A DNA stretch of 64,000 bases, from contig JACGCN010000036.1 of the NCBI GenBank assembly GCA_014905825.1, positions 310,001-374,000 of the forward strand, in the 5' to 3' direction. The stretch is from Lyophyllum atratum (Eukaryota > Basidiomycota > Agaricomycetes > Agaricales > Lyophyllaceae). A model generated the notes under the pieces. The model was not told the origin of the DNA and ran no database searches. It saw nothing but the letters and a program-made list of their open reading frames with translations. This document shows, piece after piece, positions 22,355-33,916 of this stretch. The translations under genes were made by a program, and so were the position numbers. Each line of letters begins with the position of its first letter. The first letter of the stretch is position 1.

Positions 22355-24584
22355 CTAATCCACGTCATCTATACCCCGAAACGGAGTATGAGAGGTGGAT
22401 GGGTGCAGGGGCGATTGGAATGGGAACGGAAACGTGCTTGTAGATTCAGAAGAGGACGGCGTAGTATTTCGTGCACCAGCAGCTGCTTTCTTAGCTGCAC
22501 GTCGCTCCTTGGCTATCCCAGCGCTAATTTGCTTCCGCTGCGTGACGCAGAAACGAATCAAAGCCTGCAGCCCGCGGGCGATATGGTTCTTGCCCTGGAG
22601 CTCAGTGAGCCTATCAAGAAAGCACGTCAGTACTCGGAGAACGAGACAGGGATTTCAGACGCACCGAAGAACCATATGCTCAGCGATATCGGCACTACGC
22701 ATGAACGGCATCATTGTCGTGGTCTTGTAGTATATCTTGACAAAGGACGCCTCGATCATCGCATCATTGAAATTCTCCGCGACCTGGTACCACCCATCGA
22801 ACCGCTCCTTCAGCGGCGGCCTAAACTCCTCTCTCAAGTCATCCCAATCCGTATCACTCGGATCCAGGTCATCAAGGAACGACGCGATGTCCTCCTGTCC
22901 CGTTTCCTCCACATCACCCACAGGGATCCCCATCATCATCGCCGCCAACGCCACCGGGTTCAGAGGTGGCACCGCTGTAAGGACCGCATCCATCCAGCTA
23001 TTAATGCGATCCAAGCGCTCCTGCGACCCTCCACGTAGCTTCAGGATCCCCTGGACGGTCGACTTGTGGGTCTCGCTCTCGATATTCCCGAACACGGAGG
23101 TGACGGCGGCCTGTATCGTGCGGATCGTGTCGAGGAGCTCGGCCTCTAGGATCTGCAGGCCGCGTGCTTGGTGCCCGGAGGTCGCGAGCACGGCAACGGC
23201 GTCTCGGAGGACCTCGGAGTCGCGTGGGCGGAGGAGATGGTAGTGAGAGTTCAGGAGACTGACGATGCGTTGGGCGTCGCAGGTGGCGGAGTAGACGGCT
23301 AGGGCGCCGGCGAGGGTGTCCGATGATTTGGTCGCGTTTTCGTTGGTTTCTTGGATTAGGAGGCGTTCGGTCTTGGAGAAGTCGGGGCTGATGGCGTGGA
23401 TGACGTGGTAGAGCTCGGTGGAGGGCATGGTTCGGAAGGTCGCGTGAAGGCGGTTCTCCACGAGCTCTCGGAGGGGTATCCGTTGTTCGTTGATCAAGTC
23501 TGACCAGTGGCTTGCATGGTAAGAACAGGCACAGCGTCGACCGCCGAGTTCGTCCTGCTGACATGCTTCGTCGTCGTCGTCGTCATCCACATAGTCCTCG
23601 TCATCGTCATCGTCTTCTTCATCAAGATCGAACATGTGGTCTTCGTCATCGAGGTCCCCGTAGTCTGTGATTGTGGCTATGACAGGTTAGATGTAGTCGC
23701 CTTCGAGGGTTGCACACAACTCACAAGCTCCGCCTCCATAAAGCAACCTCTCTAAGGACTCCCAACCCATAACTGCCTCTATGTCCTCTATCATTTCCGG
23801 CGTCTTCTTCTTCGCTAAAGCCGTTCCATATGCGAATAGGGATACGAAAAGTTCACGCCATATCCACAGGATCGCCTTGCCGAGCATCTGCGGACCCCTT
23901 AGCGCAAAAGTCTTCACCACCTTTCCATTCTCTTTCTTAATCGTTATATCAATGGGCATATTCATTAATGAGCACTTGCATCTGTATCGCAAAATTAGCA
24001 TTGTATCCCTCGTGAAGGCGAATGACAACTCACCCCCCGAGACCCGGTATGTCAATGAGCGTAGATGAAACGTCCGCGGCGAGCAACAAACATGCATGCG
24101 CCTGAGCGTAGTTGTCTCGAAACTCGTACACCGCGCTCCATATGTCGTTCAGCCAGCTCGTCAAGCTGTCGACCAACTCTCCGAGAAGTTCGTCCCGGAT
24201 GGAACGGTCCTTGGTTATGGCGATTTTCGAATCTCGTATTAGCGCGTTCATCAGATGATTGAATTCCTTCTTCTTGCTCTTCAGATCGAATTTGGGGATG
24301 GTCCGAAGACGCGTCTGAGACTCGGTGGCGGCCGATAAAACTTTGGGAGATGAAATATTTTAGAAAGACCCTCGAGGCACTGGGTTACAAGATCGCACCA
24401 TGATCCGTGTTCGCTTTGGGTAGCGTGTCTAAAACTGGAAACAAGTGCTTCTCAAGCAGTGTTCGCTGGGCTCCTGGTGGTAAAGAGTCGAAGATTTCAG
24501 CGAACCTGATGCTGGTTAGCATGTGTGCTCAATGGACTTCTTGGAGCTTTAGACTAACTTGACGCTGGGCAAGGCTGACGACAT
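22355..24584 (-). CDS. Conserved-looking acidic protein of unknown function
   Basis: The best start is 24584 (MSSALPSVKFAEIFDSLPPG, spanning a short intron). Exons then give ATESQTRLRTIPKFDLKSKK, NDIWSAVYEFRDNYAQAHAC, CKCSLMNMPIDITIKKENGK and IWRELFVSLFAYGTALAKKK. A strongly acidic run of Asp/Glu (about residues 240-265) is followed by CACSYHASHWSDLINEQRIP with a Cys/His cluster. Then comes a long helical region (RPRDSEVLRDAVAVLATSG, LNPVALAAMMMGIPVGDVEE, LREEFRPPLKERFDGWYQVA). The last exon holds a basic tail ending GIDDVD. I have the impression of a mushroom-specific conserved protein but no function can be given. One intron (donor GTGCGA, acceptor CAAAG, about 24.34-24.39 kb) is less certain than the others. 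The start lies only about 160 nt from the edge of the duplicated block. Confidence 0.65.
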
Positions 24585-25119
24585 TAGTGAACGCTCTGCG
24601 CCACACCAGCCTCGTCAGGACGCGGTAGGAGGTAGAAAGGACAACCGAATTACGAGGGCTCTGCTGTAGACCTGCCAGTGCGCATACATAATTTCGTCAA
24701 ACTCCGACTTCTCTAAGCCAAACAAGGGAGATAAGATTACAGTGTGGCATCTCTCAGTGACACTGATTTTCCGTATACATTAAGGTTGCGTCTTGGAATT
24801 CGTGGACTATAACTGGGAACCGTAGGGAAAGATGCAACAACAGGTAACTTCGGTGGCGTAGGAGAGCGTGATGAAATGTTACAAATGGAAATGTACGAGA
24901 CTTAAGTACAAAAAGAGAGTTGAGGAAATGATGGTTATTGCGCGACTGGTGATCGTATTAGGTTTACGTAGACGTCACCCATGAGTATCTCTTGACTGAT
25001 ATTTATAAGTGTAGATTGCGTTCAGATTATCACGCTAGTATTTCGTGAGAGTAAACAAGCCACAGGAGAAACTGACCGGGGTAGTATTGGGATAGCACGT
25101 CTCCAAAGCTACTACATAG

Positions 25120-25640
25120 TCATAGAAACCACACACCTTGTAAGATCTCCGTTGCTGTTGGTCGCGCTGCGGGGTCAAGCACCAGTATCTTTCTCAGGAG
25201 CGTAATCAGGGCGTCTGCTTCCGCCGCATTTGCAGACTTCTTGCAGACTGCATCCCGACGCATCCGCACCGCCTTGTGAAACGTCCGGCGGCTTGGATAG
25301 GCTAGCATACCAATCCTGCCATCCTTGGGGCACAGAGCCAGCCATAACAACCATCTCTTCAGGAAGGCCAGGAAGGTCAATGCAGTGGTAGAAGAGTGTA
25401 GATCATGTGAAGATCTCATAGATCTAAGGCTCATTGATTAGCTCAAACGACGGGGAAGAACGTAGGTTTTAAGACATACAGCGGTACCAAGAGCCCATAT
25501 ATCGGCTGGAGGCTCGCAGGGTGGGTCATCTATGTTCTCGACAACCCTTGCGAAAACCAGCTCCGGGGCACAGGCTACTGGCGCGCATTGGAAGCTCGTG
25601 AGTAGAGGTTTGGGTTGATGAGCTTCAGGGTCGGCGGTTG
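25120..25640 (-). pseudogene. Broken C-terminal fragment of a protein kinase
   Basis: On the minus strand the frame reads QCAPVACAPELVFARVVENI then PPCEPPADIWALGTA, a kinase activation segment (APE) and helix F. An intron-like gap leads to IYEIFT and an in-frame TGA, and then LPGLPEEMVVMAGSVPQGWQ. A frame change follows, and ADALITLLRKILVLDPAARP ends the kinase domain. The pattern resembles SRPK-like kinases of basidiomycetes. It has no N-lobe, one nonsense codon and one frameshift, so it is not functional. It is part of the duplicated block and points away from gene B. Confidence 0.7.
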
Positions 25641-25910
25641 ACGCTGAGCTCGCAATTGATTTTGAATCCCTTTTGAAAAAGATGAGGAGCGCGAATATGA
25701 GCTAATACTAATAGTACAAAGAGCGAAGGGACGACGGCGGTTTGACGGCGGTCGCAGATCAAGCTGGAGATGTGTAGGTCATGTGGTCGTGTTTGGCCCA
25801 GTGACTTCGGATAATGCATAATTCTGATTCATGGCCATCACAAATGGCTCTACCTTACTGTGTACCGCTGCGCGTGTCCTTACGCGTCTACTATCCCGAA
25901 CGTGTACGAC

Positions 25911-28900
25911 ATGTTTGCACAACCAATCGCCGTCAGCGTAACCTCCCATGACTCCTGGCCAGATTCAGAACGCGTTCTTCGTGAAGAGGCCCTTGTGAGT
26001 GATTCGCTCGCTTTAGAGTTTATAAATGTTCGCTCAGTAAAGCATGTGGGCTTCAGGATATCCCATCTCAAATAAGGGAAAGGCTAGAACTCATGGCAGA
26101 AGGAATTTCTAGAGAGTTAAACTTGGCTCTTTCCATGGAGCGCAAGTTCGGAGAGCTGAACGACAAGACAATGTATCTGGCACCGTCTTTCGCAAAACTC
26201 GTGCGCGTAGCCGCACCGGAAGTTGAACTCGAGTACAACTTTTTTGTTGGAAATTTGGAGCTGGACTTACGAAATATTCAGGCAACTATCCTATTATCCT
26301 CTGGCAATGGACCCATGCTTTGTAGGCGATCCCTTGGTTGATCTCCTACCACAATACGGTCATGCCACAGCCCTAATGTGTACTCCAATGCCTCTGAACG
26401 ATGCCTCGACGAGCGATTGCACCTCCAGCAGTCCTAGCATCGCGTCCGTTGAAATGGCTGATCATACATCACGCGGAAGCTCTACTGGTTCTCACTCTCA
26501 GGGGACCCACGACGATGACTCGATGTCGGAAGATGACTCAGAGAGCTGCGAGTCTTCTGACGAGGACCCCAATTGGGATATCGATGCGAGAGAATATTTC
26601 TCCGGCGCGCACCTTCAGACAGAGGATGGGACCGAAACGAGCTTCTATCACGATCCAAGGGGTGCATCCGCCGATGATACCCTTCATCCTCAATCGGGTG
26701 TTCTGGACCACAGACTCTTGGCTAGGTTGACGCTTGACCTTGCAGAGGAAACTACCCCGCTGGCCTTGACATGCCTTGCGCAGGAGAGCGAAATCTACAG
26801 TGTGATGTCTAGTGCTCTCTTCCAGCGCCATGCCTGGGGAATTGTGGGTCCAATGATGGGTATCACCTTCGACCGCATGGGTACCATCGTCCGTATCATT
26901 TTCGGATGGCTTGAGGAGACGAATGCCTCATGTGGTGTGAGTAGGCGTCCATTGTTCCTTTATGGTGGTACTGATGACGATCAGTCTATTGTTCACGTAC
27001 TACATGAGGCGGCAGGCGCCTATGATTTATCGGATCCCGACGCAGCCATCGACTTTGCTATACTCGTCGGCGGTGAGGCGCGAAGATTTGCTATCGAGCG
27101 ACAGAGGGCGTCGGAGCATTTCCCTCAGCTGCTAGAGAGCATATCCGAGCGTCAGCTCAAGCTCTGGCGCGTCGATCAGAAGGACCTCGCATCGGAGTTC
27201 AAACGTGTTGAGGAAGCGCCTTTGGATTCGAAGGTACGAAAATGGCTTGATTCCACAGATCCATCGGGCCTCGTGCCTCCATACGAAGACATAAATGGGG
27301 TGTCTCGACAATCCTCAGTAAAGCTTTCAATCATGCCGTACGCCTCTTGTATTTGATCATTGGTTTGAACTTACGATTAACGTCTCCAGGGAGTCCAACG
27401 CTTCGTCGCAGTCAAAGAAGACTAAGAAGGAGGGAAAGGGTGTTCAAGGCTCGACTGACAAGAAGAAGGATCAAGGTACGGCAACGAACCAAAGGCTGGA
27501 GTGAGCGCGATTTTTCTCCCTTTATTACGAGCATTTGTGACATTGCAATACAGGAAGCTGAAGGCATCGTCAAGCCAGTCAAGCCAAATAACGCAGTATG
27601 ACGCCCATTATCAAAATGAAGATAATCTTTCACTAATTCCTGTTCAATATAGCACGTACCATGAGGGCTCGTCGGAAGCGTGAGTAACATAGAAGTGCAT
27701 CTCATGCGTCATTGACCCGTAGCGCTAGGGTTCCATTGTTAAATGCGCCACCGACTTCTTCCCCAGGTTCTGCTGCATCCAAACAAGGGAGTATATCTGC
27801 GAGCACGTGAGTACTTTCTTGCCTGTCGCTTTTTTACGCAGGCCCTGATGTGGCTCTAGTCTCGCCGCAGGAGGGAAACACGGCGATAAATCGCTTTTAA
27901 TTCGATCGTTTATGTTTGATCGATTGGCCACAACTCGAACTCTACCCGTCTATTCAATGCTGGCCGACTCGAAAATCCAGATTGGCTGGGAGTTTGCAAA
28001 GATTTGCAAAGTGTATTATGAAGTAACGAGCTTTGCCTGGCTTTCGCCAGCGGATATTGTATGTGTTTAGATTTGATCTGGTAGGGTCCCCCTGATTTTT
28101 CTTTCGATAAAGGGCAGGCTCTTGAGTCCAGAGGTTCAGGAAGTGAGCATCACCTCCAAAGTCCAAATGGCTTTGTTTAACGCGTTCTACAGCTTTCAAT
28201 AGTTCGCCACGCAAAATGGGCTTGTAAAGGATTCGAGTCTCTTGGCAGTATCGGCCGCTTCCCAGGTGTTCAATATCTCACGGAAGCCGGCAGCCAAGTG
28301 CTGGCTAGGAACCTTTGGCAAATCGACGACGTGCTGAAGAGTGTATCGGTACTGCATGGAAATGGTTGGAAGCAAGCCAAAGAACTCGAGTGTCGAATAC
28401 ATTTCGATCGCCTACTTATGCTTCTCTTCCATGGTACTGCTAATGGTACATCTGGCGAGCTGTCAAAGGAAGACTATGTCGAGAGGCCGCATGTGATGGT
28501 TTCGTGAGTCATCTTCTATTCTGATTGCCTGGTATCCTTCTCACTTCCAGATCTATAGCCTCGAACGAAGCCTCTCCCTCCCGCGGGGTGAAGTTTCGGA
28601 GGCGATCTCTTCATTTTGGGAGGATATAGACATTTCCAGATATATGGGCAACATCGCTTCTGAAATGACTTCGCCCCGCGACGCGGATAGCATTTACGTC
28701 ACTGACTTCATCAAAAGACTACGGTCCAAACCCGATTTGATTTCATTTAATCCTTCAATTGTTCCCATTCTCGAGCCCAGCGTCAGATCCACCCGTCCGA
28801 CGCCTGACGCCGCCAATGTCGACCCGGGGCTCCGAGTTTATGCCGAAAGCTGCGCCCAGCTCACCCTACAAAAGGACATGGAATCCCTAGCCCGTTACCT

Positions 28901-30040
28901 CGATAATGTGGAAGGTACACAGGCACAATTCCATGGCGACGCTCGCCTTGACCCGCCAGGCATCGTTGATAAATACGACAAAGAACCGGAATGGGCCGTT
29001 TGCGACTCCGTTGGATATCTTCGAATTCCTTCCATTTTTTCAACCATCGCCGCGTCGAAAGCTTTCAACATCATTCTTCCCCCTACGCCCTCACCAAGGC
29101 ACTCAGGCAGGACGACGTCCTCTCCCGATGCACCTCCTCACGCCAACGGTCTTTTCAGCATCCGGCAAGGACAGATGGTTCGAACCTTCGATCCCAAGAA
29201 CTCGGCCGACATTCAAGCAACTGCACAAAGTCAGGCAATTGCGGTTCACGCGTTGCTCAAGGATTTGAATGAAATGATGGTCACGGAGGATGAGTCCGCT
29301 AGCGGTATAGAGATTGCTATTAAACACAGTGTCAATCTCCCCGTTCGAACTGGCGGCGGCACTACCCTTCCTCAGCAGGGGGTCCTAGACATGCGTAAAG
29401 GTCTGTTCCTTTTTCGTGCGTCCATCAGACCACGCAACTGATGGTTTTGCCAGATCTCTTCCTTCCCCTGATTACAACCGAGAATAAGAAGGCGCAGGCG
29501 ACCTTCCAGACAACATCAGTGAACCAGGGCAGGATGTATGCCATAGCGTGCACAAAGTTTTATGCGGCCCTCGGCATTTATGGAATGCCTGTATACACAA
29601 TCATCACCGAGGGCCCCATCGCCGTGATAACCGTCACGTACGGTGAGGAATGGGAAGATCATCCGTTTGACCGAAAGAAATACGACGTGTCTAATGTCGG
29701 AAAGGAAGGTGGCCTCCCACAGCCTGCACCGAAAGTATGTCCCATCGTCATGTATCCGAGTCATCTACAGCCTACTGACTATAAATGGTACTCCTAGCCA
29801 ACGAAGGTCCACATCATTGAGCGAAATGTCGTCTCGTACGACATTTCTAAGCCCCTGGGAATCCTCAATTTTGCTACATTCCTCATACAGTTACGCATCG
29901 AGCATGCACCACACATTCTGGACGAGGTGGGAGGTGCTGAGGGCATCAAGAAACGTCTCCGAGAACGGGGTATTCCTCTGGAAGGGACCCAAGTTCCAAA
30001 GGCTAGCTGGCGAAACACCCGGACAGGGGGGGCGAAGTGA
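25911..30040 (+). CDS. Copy B of the large unrecognised multi-exon protein family
   Basis: Thirteen exons can be joined with every phase agreeing: 25911-25994, 26057-26232, 26282-27337, 27390-27500, 27554-27595, 27653-27679, 27723-27806, 27860-28058, 28113-28142, 28193-28503, 28559-29400, 29454-29734 and 29798-30040, 3486 nt in all, 1161 residues. Regions in order: short N-terminal MFAQPIAVSVTSHDSWPDSE; MYLAPSFAKLVRVAAPEVEL; a Ser/Asp/Glu stretch; LARLTLDLAEETTPLALTCL; VGPMMGITFDRMGT; a Lys-rich linker (SSQSKKTKKEGKGVQ) over several tiny exons; LAADSK-type helical middle; LECRIHFDRLLMLLFHGTA; AVCDSVGYLRIPSIFSTIAA; FYAALGIYGMPVYTIITEGP; and VHIIERNVVSYDISKPLGIL. There is no signal peptide or membrane segment. 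I do not recognise a named domain; the end resembles unnamed mushroom protein families. It appears intact. Confidence 0.8.
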
Positions 30041-30162
30041 TTCCGGGTTTGCTACGTACTTGACTGAATGATTGTCGTACTCACGGGAAGATACATATTG
30101 TTTCGGCTGATACCTTGACAAGCTTAAGCTACAACTTGAGCTAATGGTCGTCGGTGTTGTTC

Positions 30163-31573
30163 GATTCTCAAACCTCGTTGCAGTCCCCATTCAATCTCCG
30201 TCTCTGTTAATCCAATCCCTCACGATCAAGGCTGTTTCGTCGTCATATCATGAAAATTGGAGGACGGGATGATTAATATTCACTTGCCACGCATTGAGGC
30301 GCCGAGGCCTCTGTCTGGCGCATTCAATTGATTCTGACTATCAGGCCGACGAATACATTCGAAGCAACCATAGCTGGGTTCCCGGTCCCCGCGAGCACTT
30401 CTTTCACTACTCTCATTGACGTTGCAGCATATACATCTACCCTCTCGCGAGTCTCTCACACCACTAAGCAAGGAATTCCGTCACGGGTCATTCAAGGCTT
30501 CAAGCCAGCTACAACCGCAGAGCGTCGAGGCAGTTACTCACAGCATCGTCCTCTCACCATCAAGTCTCCTGCTAGTCTCTTTGACAAGGACTACAACTCA
30601 CGTTATTCGTTTATTCCTGACTTAACCTCGTTACTAATATGCCGAAAGATGCCAGTACTAGCTATGCTCCATCCGAAAATAACGAGGACTGTACATTCTT
30701 TTGTACTCGCGAGAAGAGGAGGCGGAAAGTGATACCATTGTCGAGCAGTCATAAGCAGCTTCTATATGTCGTCGACGTTCCAGGTCCTGAACTGTCCGGC
30801 CGACTTCAATCAGCGCTGTACGCTCCTCTATACAGCTTCCTCCCACCTAGATCGAATTAATTGTTTGGCGGTCAGACTATAAGCAGCGAAGACCATCAGC
30901 TCATCTGAGCGACACGCGGTGTCCAGGTAGACATCCCAAGTTCCAACACCGGCCATGTCATCCAAGCACCGGCATAAATGTCATCTCACAATCTGTGACG
31001 CAACATACTCGTAGGTCGCATTTGATCCTGAACCAGTTTCCCTGTCCAGCGCACTCACACAGAGAACAGCGCATGACGGGGGCAAGCAGCACTTCTGCGG
31101 AGAGTGCTCCTCATAGGCTTCACCCTGTGGTGTTTCCTGGAGAGCAGCACCAGAACGCTGAAGTCTGCGAAGCGCCAGTTGGGAGGCTACTAAGAAGAGG
31201 AGGAGGATAAACAACCCGTCTCGGGCGACTCTAGCACCAACAGGCCCAAGGGCAGCCTGCTAGGTCGCGAGATGACTTGAGATATATTTTCCTGTGGAGT
31301 GTTGGCAATCATAGATAGTCCAGGAAGAAGCTCTGGAAAATTTACCAGGTGGAAAAGCCATGGACAGATTCAGCCAGGGAAAGCACGCCCTAGCTGTAAA
31401 AGTACCGACAGGGAGTGGCGAATGGAGTATTCTCAAGCTCACAAACCATGATGTTGACCGTGCAAAGTCTGTGACGTTCATTGTACAAAAGACTAATACA
31501 TTTTCTTCTTTCCGTTTCCTTACCTCCTCTGAAGTAGCATCGTGGCCATACAAATCCTCACAGAACATCTAGA
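30163..31573. other. Intergenic, nothing certain
   Basis: This is 1.4 kb between the edge of the B arm and aldolase. A 73-codon open frame (30639-30860, plus) and others are present but have no supporting features. A possible 3'-UTR intron of the aldolase transcript could reach into 31.5 kb. Confidence 0.4.
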
Positions 31574-32114
31574 TCACATCACACGATCAGTACCAACGAT
31601 GACCAGCCAAGATGGAAGGAAACAGCACGCACTAACGTTGCCGAGATCCGTGCAAGCCTCCTTAACACGCGTAGCAAGCGTCTTCTCACCTTCACGCACC
31701 CAGACACGGGGGTCGTAGTACTGCACAGATAAAACCGTCGGTCAAAACCCCCACACCCGATTGACTGCGGGGAACTCACCTTCTTGTTGGGCTTGTCGGG
31801 GCCCTCGGGGTTACCGACCTGAGACTGGAGGTACGCCTTCTTGCTCTCGACGAAGTCGCGGATACCAGCGAGGTAGGCGAACTGGGTGTCAGTGTCGACG
31901 TTCATCTTGACAACGCCGTGCCCAACAGCGGTCCTGATCTCTTCCTTCGAAGAGCCTGATCCTCCGTGGAAGACGAGGAATCTGCAGGTTCAAGTTCAGG
32001 ATACGAAACGGACTTGCAAAGGTTGGGTAGGGCGGGGCTTACAGGGGCTTCTCGACCTTGTGGTTGATCTTCTCACTGGCGTACATCTGATGCTTGCCAA
32101 GGAGATCGGGGTGC

Positions 32115-32152
<38 letters not shown>

Positions 32153-33078
32153 TCCGAACGCAGCTGCGATACTGAAGTTGGGGGAGATCTTGCTCAACGC
32201 CTCGTACACATCGTAGACGTCCTCGGGCTGCGTGTACAAGCTGGCGTTATCGACATCCGAGTTATCGACACCGTCCTCCTCTCCGCCAGTGATGCCGATC
32301 TCCATCTCGAGCCAGAGGCCGATGGCGGCCATGCGCTTGAAGTATTTAGCGCAGGTCGCGATGTTCTGCTCCTTGGGCTCCTCGGAGAGATCGAGCATGT
32401 GGGAGGAGAAGAGGGGCTCCTGGTGTTCCTTGAAGTAGGCCTCGTCAGCCTCGAGCATGCCGTCGAACCATGGGAGGAGTTTCTCGGCGCAGTGGTCGCT
32501 GTGCATGATGACCGGGACGCCGTAGTGTTTCGCGACTGTGCGGACATGGAGTGCAGCGGCGGTAGCGCCGGCGATAGATGCTTGCTGCTTGTCGTTGGGG
32601 AGTCCCTTTCCGGCGAAGTAGGCAGCGCCGCCTTGAGACACCTGGATGATGATCGGGGCCTTGATATCCCTGGACGCGTTGTTCGTAGAATTCACGACAA
32701 GACATTTCTGGGGAATTACCTGGCAGCCTCAAGGACAGCATTGGCGGTCGAAGAGGAGGTTACGTTCTGTATTAAACGTCAGTCCCGCGCACAAATCGGC
32801 CAAGACAGAGAACTGACGATGGCCTAAGACAGCAAAAATTAGAATCATTTGACTACATGGACGATAAGAAGCTCACAGGGATGGCAAACTTGGTTCTTAC
32901 CGTGAGTATATGCGCGCCAAAACGTGAAAATAACAACTCACCTGCTTCTCCTTCGCATACTCGAACACCTTTCTGACGTTATCGCCTGTGAGCACACCGG
33001 CCTTGGGAAGTTGTCAATTGTAGTCGATCAGGGAAGATCGAGCACAGCACATACGGGGACGATGTCGAGGAGACCCAT
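31574..33078 (-). CDS. FBA1: Fructose-bisphosphate aldolase, class II
   Basis: It cleaves fructose-1,6-bisphosphate to DHAP and glyceraldehyde-3-phosphate, with zinc, in glycolysis. Eight exons sum to 1125 nt (374 residues): 33078-33055, 33001-32942, 32888-32877, 32823-32818, 32766-32720, 32669-32043, 31981-31780, 31720-31574. Motifs: MGLLDIVPAGVLTGDNVRKV; FAIPAINVTSSSTANAVLEA; VPVIMHSDHCAEKLLPW (zinc His and catalytic Asp); EIGITGGEEDGVD; FGNVHGVYKPGNVKLHP (zinc His); VFHGGSGSS; KMNVDTDTQFAY. The exons coding FAIP (12 nt) and AI (6 nt) are micro-exons. After the usual C-terminal ACTDLGNV the frame runs about 20 codons further before a stop; homologues normally end within a few residues, so the last codons may be replaced by splicing at GTTAGT. 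The body is intact. Confidence 0.96.
32818..32888 (-). other. FBA1: Tandem micro-exons (12 nt and 6 nt) in aldolase
   Basis: Exon 32888-32877 (TTTGCCATCCCT) and exon 32823-32818 (GCCATC), separated by a 53-nt intron, supply FAIP and AI of the invariant FAIPAINVTSSST motif. Donors are GTGAGC and GTCAGT, acceptors CCAAG and CTTAG. Confidence 0.9.
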
Positions 33079-33192
33079 GATTTGCGCGATCTGTGATGTG
33101 GGGGTTGGAGAACGGGAAGTGGTGGTTCTGGGTGACCTTTATCTGGAATCGGATTCCACGGTGACGGAATCCGTCGGGTTAGGTCACCGAAT

Positions 33193-33198
33193 CACGTG
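33193..33198. promoter_or_regulatory. CACGTG hexamer upstream of aldolase
   Basis: This palindromic E-box lies 115 nt before the aldolase ATG. A second CACGTG sits at a similar distance from the malate dehydrogenase start. Shared control of central carbon genes is possible but not shown. Confidence 0.35.
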
Positions 33199-33916
33199 AA
33201 TCGCGCCCCTATTCACGTTCGAACTTGAAGTGACGCCAATCTACCTCTATTTACCTAGGTTCGCGTCTAACCGGACCCCTCGGGGTCTCTTCCTCCGACA
33301 GGATCAAGTCGCTAATTGGTAATTATTGTGCGTTTCTTTGAGGGCTTGCGGGAACTCATACCATCTGCAACGCGACGCGTGAACACTAGCCACAAGGGTA
33401 GCTCATCCCTAAGCACACAGACTGTCCCGACTAGGATGTTCTGAATCCATGGTACCTATTAGTATATGGATCGCGATTGGAATTCGTCGCCTTGGATGAT
33501 GCGGTCGACGGTCGGAGTGCTAGTTGTGTCGCCAATTCGTTGATGGTGTTTCTCTCTTTTTCCTTCACCACACACTACCCAGACAGTACTCCATTCAAGC
33601 AAAGCAGAAACGCCAACACACAACACAGAAATCAAGAAGCAAAAGGGCACGACGTTGGGCAGCTTTGGGCAGGGGTTTGGCCTTCTCCGAACTGGGTGAG
33701 CAGCCTGACCACCTTGAAAGAACCGTGGCTGCCCGCAGGAGTTCGGGCGGCTCCATTCGCTCGTAGCCGTCAAGCTGGCTCGAGCGCAATGGGGCGACGC
33801 GGATGTATCAAGATGAGCCCGGTCCGGAGGAGCAGGCGAGTGGAAATGCTTGTACATCCTAAATCCTTGATTAATCCATGGAAGGAACTGGCATAAACAT
33901 GATAGGTATAAATAAT
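33199..33916. other. Intergenic, nothing certain
   Basis: It lies between the aldolase promoter and the 3' end of ERG2. Open frames here have no recognisable content. Confidence 0.4.

Larger units (their letters stand above)
24746..30162 (+). repeat. Copy B arm of a large inverted duplication
   Basis: From about GGCATCTCTCAGTGACA (24746) to about GGTCGTCGGTG (30162) the sequence matches the reverse complement of 44741-49902, in both coding and non-coding parts, including introns, the shared upstream region and a broken kinase fragment. Edges were read by eye and may be off by tens of bases. The arm is about 250 nt longer than the C arm because the kinase fragment is more complete here. No terminal inverted repeats or target duplications were seen. 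Confidence 0.85.

Noticed and set aside
22295..23038. 247-codon open frame on the plus strand
   Set aside because: It lies opposite the acidic-protein gene and has no recognisable motif.
24746..30162. The duplicated block as a transposon
   Set aside because: No terminal inverted repeats, long terminal repeats, target duplications, transposase or reverse transcriptase were seen. The encoded protein resembles none that I know.
31260..31568. Extra aldolase exon encoding about 100 residues
   Set aside because: Splicing at GTTAGT/CTAG would add a tail unlike any aldolase; a 3'-UTR intron or a simple stop is more likely.
31886..32827. 313-codon open frame on the plus strand
   Set aside because: It is antisense to the aldolase main exon, which has clear motifs. 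GC-rich third positions keep the opposite frame open.
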